5,453 nt of DNA from contig CAMLLE010000251.1 in NCBI GenBank assembly GCA_946480555.1, forward strand, positions 1-5,453. The letters are read 5' to 3'. This DNA comes from an uncultured Verrucomicrobia subdivision 3 bacterium. GTDB lineage: Bacteria > Verrucomicrobiota > Verrucomicrobiae > Limisphaerales > CAMLLE01. The notes under the pieces were generated by a model. It worked only from the letters and a program-made list of their open reading frames with translations. It made no database searches and was not told where the DNA came from. The translations under genes and the position numbers were made by a program. This document shows, one piece after another, positions 1 through 5,453 of this stretch; the first letter of the stretch is position 1, and each line of letters begins with the position of its first letter.

Positions 1-2880
<2,880 letters not shown>

Positions 2881-2901
2881 GCTGTGGCTCTCTGCCATTG
2901 C
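2881..2901. other. Short convergent intergenic gap, metH / DUF3500
   Basis: Only 21 bases separate the two stop codons (TGA at 2878-2880; TAA on the minus strand at 2904-2902). The only inverted repeat I see is GAGC/GCTC around TGTG (2879-2890), a 4-base stem without a T run, too weak to call a terminator. Transcripts from either side may read into the opposing gene. Confidence 0.6.
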
Positions 2902-3921
2902 TTAATGCGCGTGCGGCGCGTGTTCATAATGCTGCCGCAGCAGGTCTTCGCCGAAGTCATTTGCGAGGTCGCGCCAGACAGTGTGAACGTGGTTGGCGTT
3001 GTTCTGCGTGTTGTCGTATTCGAGCAGGAAGTCTGTGCTTTGAACCCGGTAATAATGCCCGTGGCCGCGTTCAACTGAACCGGCCCAGGCGAAGTGGAGT
3101 CTCTCAAATCCGGCTTTCTCGATTTTGCCCCAGTCGCGCTCGGCGACTTCATTGCGAAACCGGAACAGGTATTCCCGAACGAGCTTTTTCAAAAGGTCAC
3201 GCTGCGATTCCGTTAGGGCGGCAAAGCTGATTCCCAAGGGGTGCAAGGGCTGCGCACGACGGGCGTTTCCCGTGATGATCTCACGCGGCGCGGTTTCAGA
3301 AATCACCGCGATCTTCCGCTGCTCCGCGCTCAAGGACGTGACGAGTTCACGTCCAAGGTCTTCTTCGTTGCCGAGATTGCGCAGACCTTTATGCGGTCCC
3401 TGCGGAACTTCAGCGGGATTTGATCCGAAGAACGACGGGCTGACCGCAAGGACTTCGTTCGTACTCACCGTGAAGTTCAGCGAAAGGTGATGCCCTTCGA
3501 CGCGCCAGCCCCAGACAGGTGCCTCGGGCTTCCCAAAGACCGTGATGAAATACAAACCCGGATCGCGCCGGGCGGATTGATTCTCCAGTTCACGAAGAAC
3601 CTGTTCGATCACGACGATGATGTTGGTCGCCTTGGTGTACCCCTGTGCGCTCAACCCGCTGCGTAGCAGAGCGCGGCCGAGATCGTTTTGCGCGCTGGTC
3701 AGCTCCTTGAAGGGAATCCCATGGCGGGAGCGCGGAACGAAATCCCAGTTGAACCGCTCGTTAGTCTGGAATGGAAACACGGCCTTCTCCCGTTGTTCTT
3801 GTGAAAGCGCCGAAAGAAAACGGTCCGCCGCCTCGCGCATCTCCTGGGCTGGCGGCGCGCCGAAAGTCTGGTGAAACAGCGAAGCCGTCAACGTCAGCAC
3901 AAGCAAGCGCGGGAAGTTCAT
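2902..3921 (-). CDS. Exported DUF3500-family protein
   Basis: A 339-residue protein that I assign to the DUF3500 family from the GHHLSLNF segment (143-150) and the C-terminal EYDNTQNNANHVHTVWRD segment (301-318), followed by a DFGEDLL...HY tail and a His-rich end. Biochemical function is unknown. Residues 1-21 look like a signal peptide (Arg5, then a hydrophobic run LLVLTLTASLF, cleavage likely near FGA-PP), with no lipobox Cys, so an exported soluble protein is likely. Histidines cluster at GHH, GHGHYY (286-291), NHVH and HYEHAPHAH, which could bind metal (inference). The two halves look like a duplication (about 33-150 and 191-302). The start at 3921 is preferred because the signal peptide begins there; an in-frame ATG at 3987 would add 22 residues unlike a leader. 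No clear Shine-Dalgarno precedes either start. It converges on metH with a 21-base gap and is divergent from the ATPase gene. Confidence 0.85.
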   Translation of the reverse strand: MNFPRLLVLTLTASLFHQTFGAPPAQEMREAADRFLSALSQEQREKAVFPFQTNERFNWDFVPRSRHGIPFKELTSAQNDLGRALLRSGLSAQGYTKATNIIVVIEQVLRELENQSARRDPGLYFITVFGKPEAPVWGWRVEGHHLSLNFTVSTNEVLAVSPSFFGSNPAEVPQGPHKGLRNLGNEEDLGRELVTSLSAEQRKIAVISETAPREIITGNARRAQPLHPLGISFAALTESQRDLLKKLVREYLFRFRNEVAERDWGKIEKAGFERLHFAWAGSVERGHGHYYRVQSTDFLLEYDNTQNNANHVHTVWRDLANDFGEDLLRQHYEHAPHAH

Positions 3922-4018
3922 GGACAAACCCAAACACGCAGAGCGCCAAACGCAACGCAATTCTTCGGAAGCGGCTCGCGCTTGCATCCCGCAGACACCG
4001 TTTGAACCGGAAATAATT

Positions 4019-4047
4019 TTGACCCTCCCCGCAACTTTCCCTAGGTT
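4019..4047 (+). promoter_or_regulatory. Candidate sigma-70-type promoter for the GspE/PilB gene
   Basis: A TTGACC -35-like hexamer (4019-4024) lies 17 bases before TAGGTT (4042-4047), which keeps the important first, second and last bases of a -10 box. The distance to the ATG at 4090 allows a leader of about 35 bases. A second possible -10 box, TGTAAT (4052-4057), is closer to consensus but has no -35 partner at the usual spacing. This is a match by eye only. Confidence 0.3.
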
Positions 4048-4065
4048 GGCGTGTAATCATTTGGG

Positions 4066-4081
4066 AAACGTTCGACCGTTT
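4066..4081. repeat. Small inverted repeat in the leader of the GspE/PilB gene
   Basis: Arms AAACG (4066-4070) and CGTTT (4077-4081) flank the 6-base spacer TTCGAC, followed by further T residues and then the start codon at 4090. It could be a hairpin near the ribosome-binding region or an operator half-site pair, but 5-base arms are common by chance. Confidence 0.25.
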
Positions 4082-4089
4082 TTGACTGA

Positions 4090-5453
4090 ATGGCCTTTTT
4101 ATCGCTGAAAGAATTCTTCGCCCGCATCGGGCTGGTGACTCCCGAGCAGTTTGATGAACACGGGAAAGCCTGGCGCGTGGCGGTCGAAAACGGTTCCCAG
4201 GAATCTCTCCTCGCTTTCATCTGCCGCGAACGCGGAATCGCCGAAGACGTTTTCCTCCAGAAACTCGCCCAGGCGCTGGGCTGGCCTTACCTCGATGTTG
4301 CCCGCACGGAAGTTCCAACCCAGGCCCGCACCCGCATTTCCACCAAAGTCGCTTTCCAATATTCGGTGCTGCCCACCAACGTCACGGACAGTGCGGTGCA
4401 AGTTGCGGTCAGCAATCCGTTCGACACCGCAATGTTGAATGCGGTGCGTTTCGATGCAAAGGCGCCGGTGGAATTTGCTCTCGCGCCGAAGGGCGAAATT
4501 GAGAAGGCGCTGAAGAAATACTACGGCGTCGGCGCCGAAACTTTGGATGAAATGGGCGAGGCCAGCGAAGACGAACCGCTGGAATTGCTGGTCGGCGACA
4601 AGGAAATCACCGAAGGCGACCAGGAAGCCAGCGTGATCAAGTTCGTGAACCAGGTGATCTGGGAAGCTTACAAGGATCGCGCCACGGACATTCACCTGGA
4701 ACCACAGGAAGACGAGTTGCGCATCCGTTACCGCATCGACGGCATTCTGCATCAGACGCCGATGCCGCCGCAGTTGAAGCGTTTTCAATCGGCGATTCTC
4801 TCCCGCATCAAGGTCATGAGCGGGATGAACATTGCCGAGAAACGCCTGCCGCAGGACGGCCGCATCAACGTCCGGATCAAGGGCGAGGAAATCGACATCC
4901 GTGTTTCCACGGTGCCGACGGTTTATGGCGAAAGCACATCGCTGCGTTTGCTGTCGCGCGGAAAGATTTTCCTGAGCCTCGACAAGCTCGGTTTTTCGCC
5001 GAACGACGAAACTGCGATTCGCGAACTGATCGTCAAGCCGCACGGCATTCTGCTCGTCACCGGCCCGACCGGTTCCGGCAAATCCACGTCGCTTTACGCG
5101 ATGCTTTCCACGATCAACTCCATCCACAAGCGCATCATCACGGTGGAAGAGCCGGTGGAATATGAGTTGAAGGGCATCAACCAGATTGCGGTGCGGCCGG
5201 AAATCGGGCTCACCTTCGCGATGGGATTGCGCCACATCCTGCGCCAGGATCCGAACGTGATCATGGTCGGCGAAATTCGCGACCTTGAAACCGCGGAAAT
5301 TGCCATCCGCGCCGCGCTCACGGGTCACTTGGTTTTCTCCACGCTGCACACGAACGACGCGCCCAGCGCTTTCACGCGCTTGATCGACATGGGCATTGAG
5401 CCGTTCCTCGTGGCATCGTCCGTCGAAGCGATCATGGCCCAGCGTCTCGTGAG
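4090..5453 (+). CDS. gspE: GspE/PulE/PilB-family secretion or pilus assembly ATPase, 3' end outside window
   Basis: Cytoplasmic hexameric ATPase that powers pseudopilus (type II secretion) or type IV pilus assembly. The first 454 codons are present; the reading frame stays open to the window edge. Domains: N-terminal GspE/MshEN-type domain (about 50-146, LAQALGWPYLDV...ALKKYYG); acidic linker (about 149-180); N2 domain starting ASVIKFVNQVI with ATDIHLEP (198-205) and RYRIDGIL; LPQDGR (253-258); Walker A GPTGSGKST (325-333, Lys331); Asp box with VEEPVEYE (352-359); Walker B DPNVIMVGEIRD (387-398, Glu395); His box with His413 and His420 in GHLVFSTLHTND. The sequence ends at QRLV, just where the zinc-binding tetracysteine segment of many members would begin. 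An in-frame TGA (4087-4089) abuts the ATG, so no earlier start is possible. No clear Shine-Dalgarno. The family is certain; choosing GspE over PilB is not possible from this part, so the symbol is family-level. Confidence 0.93.
   Translation, partial: MAFLSLKEFFARIGLVTPEQFDEHGKAWRVAVENGSQESLLAFICRERGIAEDVFLQKLAQALGWPYLDVARTEVPTQARTRISTKVAFQYSVLPTNVTDSAVQVAVSNPFDTAMLNAVRFDAKAPVEFALAPKGEIEKALKKYYGVGAETLDEMGEASEDEPLELLVGDKEITEGDQEASVIKFVNQVIWEAYKDRATDIHLEPQEDELRIRYRIDGILHQTPMPPQLKRFQSAILSRIKVMSGMNIAEKRLPQDGRINVRIKGEEIDIRVSTVPTVYGESTSLRLLSRGKIFLSLDKLGFSPNDETAIRELIVKPHGILLVTGPTGSGKSTSLYAMLSTINSIHKRIITVEEPVEYELKGINQIAVRPEIGLTFAMGLRHILRQDPNVIMVGEIRDLETAEIAIRAALTGHLVFSTLHTNDAPSAFTRLIDMGIEPFLVASSVEAIMAQRLV

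Larger units (their letters stand above)
3922..4089. other. Divergent intergenic region between DUF3500 gene and ATPase gene
   Basis: This 168-base region must carry the control signals for both flanking genes, which are transcribed away from each other. The part near 4010-4090 is visibly more AT-rich than the coding DNA. It holds one candidate rightward promoter and one small inverted repeat. I could not identify a convincing promoter for the leftward gene. The proximal third (3922-3987) is open in frame with the DUF3500 gene but does not look like coding sequence for it. Confidence 0.6.

Noticed and set aside
3922..3987. N-terminal extension of the DUF3500 protein from an ATG at 3987
   Set aside because: The 22 extra residues (starting MQARAASEELRC) would bury the signal peptide that begins at MNFPRLL; the start at 3921 gives a standard exported protein.
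4099..5349. Long 416-codon open frame on the minus strand
   Set aside because: It lies fully antisense to the GspE/PilB gene, whose plus-strand translation has intact Walker A, Walker B, Asp and His boxes. The antisense protein is Arg/His/Asp/Phe-rich with no recognisable domain, as expected from a shadow frame.

Overview
The window suggests a moderately GC-rich bacterium with ordinary chromosomal genes. The gene content (a cobalamin-dependent methionine synthase with in-frame repeat insertions, a secreted DUF3500 protein, and a GspE/PilB ATPase), weak or absent Shine-Dalgarno sequences, and the ATCTCAA-type heptamer repeats are what I would expect from Verrucomicrobiota (subdivision 3 / Pedosphaera-like) or a neighbouring PVC lineage. 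This placement is an inference from style and not a sequence match.

Layout: (1) 1-2880, plus strand: the pterin-binding, cobalamin-binding and reactivation modules of methionine synthase MetH, complete at the C-terminus. The homocysteine-binding module is not in the window: it is either a separate upstream gene or is cut off by the window edge. (2) 2902-3921, minus strand: an exported 339-residue DUF3500-family protein, converging on metH with a 21-base gap. (3) 3922-4089: a 168-base divergent intergenic region with one candidate promoter facing right and a small hairpin. (4) 4090 to the window end, plus strand: the first 454 codons of a GspE/PulE/PilB-type secretion or pilus assembly ATPase, running off the edge.

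The three genes do not form an operon and have no evident common pathway: methionine/one-carbon metabolism, an uncharacterised exported protein, and an envelope-machine motor. I found no CRISPR array, tRNA, rRNA, insertion sequence or defence system.

The most interesting signals are inside metH. Three different repetitive DNA elements sit in frame within the same gene: a double-hairpin palindrome at 22-62, a Ser-coding TCG/TCC tract at 985-1017, and a 7-base tandem repeat at 2303-2333. All three lie in connectors or loops, leaving the catalytic motifs intact. A fourth connector carries an unusual Cys/His cluster. The DUF3500 protein also shows a visible internal duplication.
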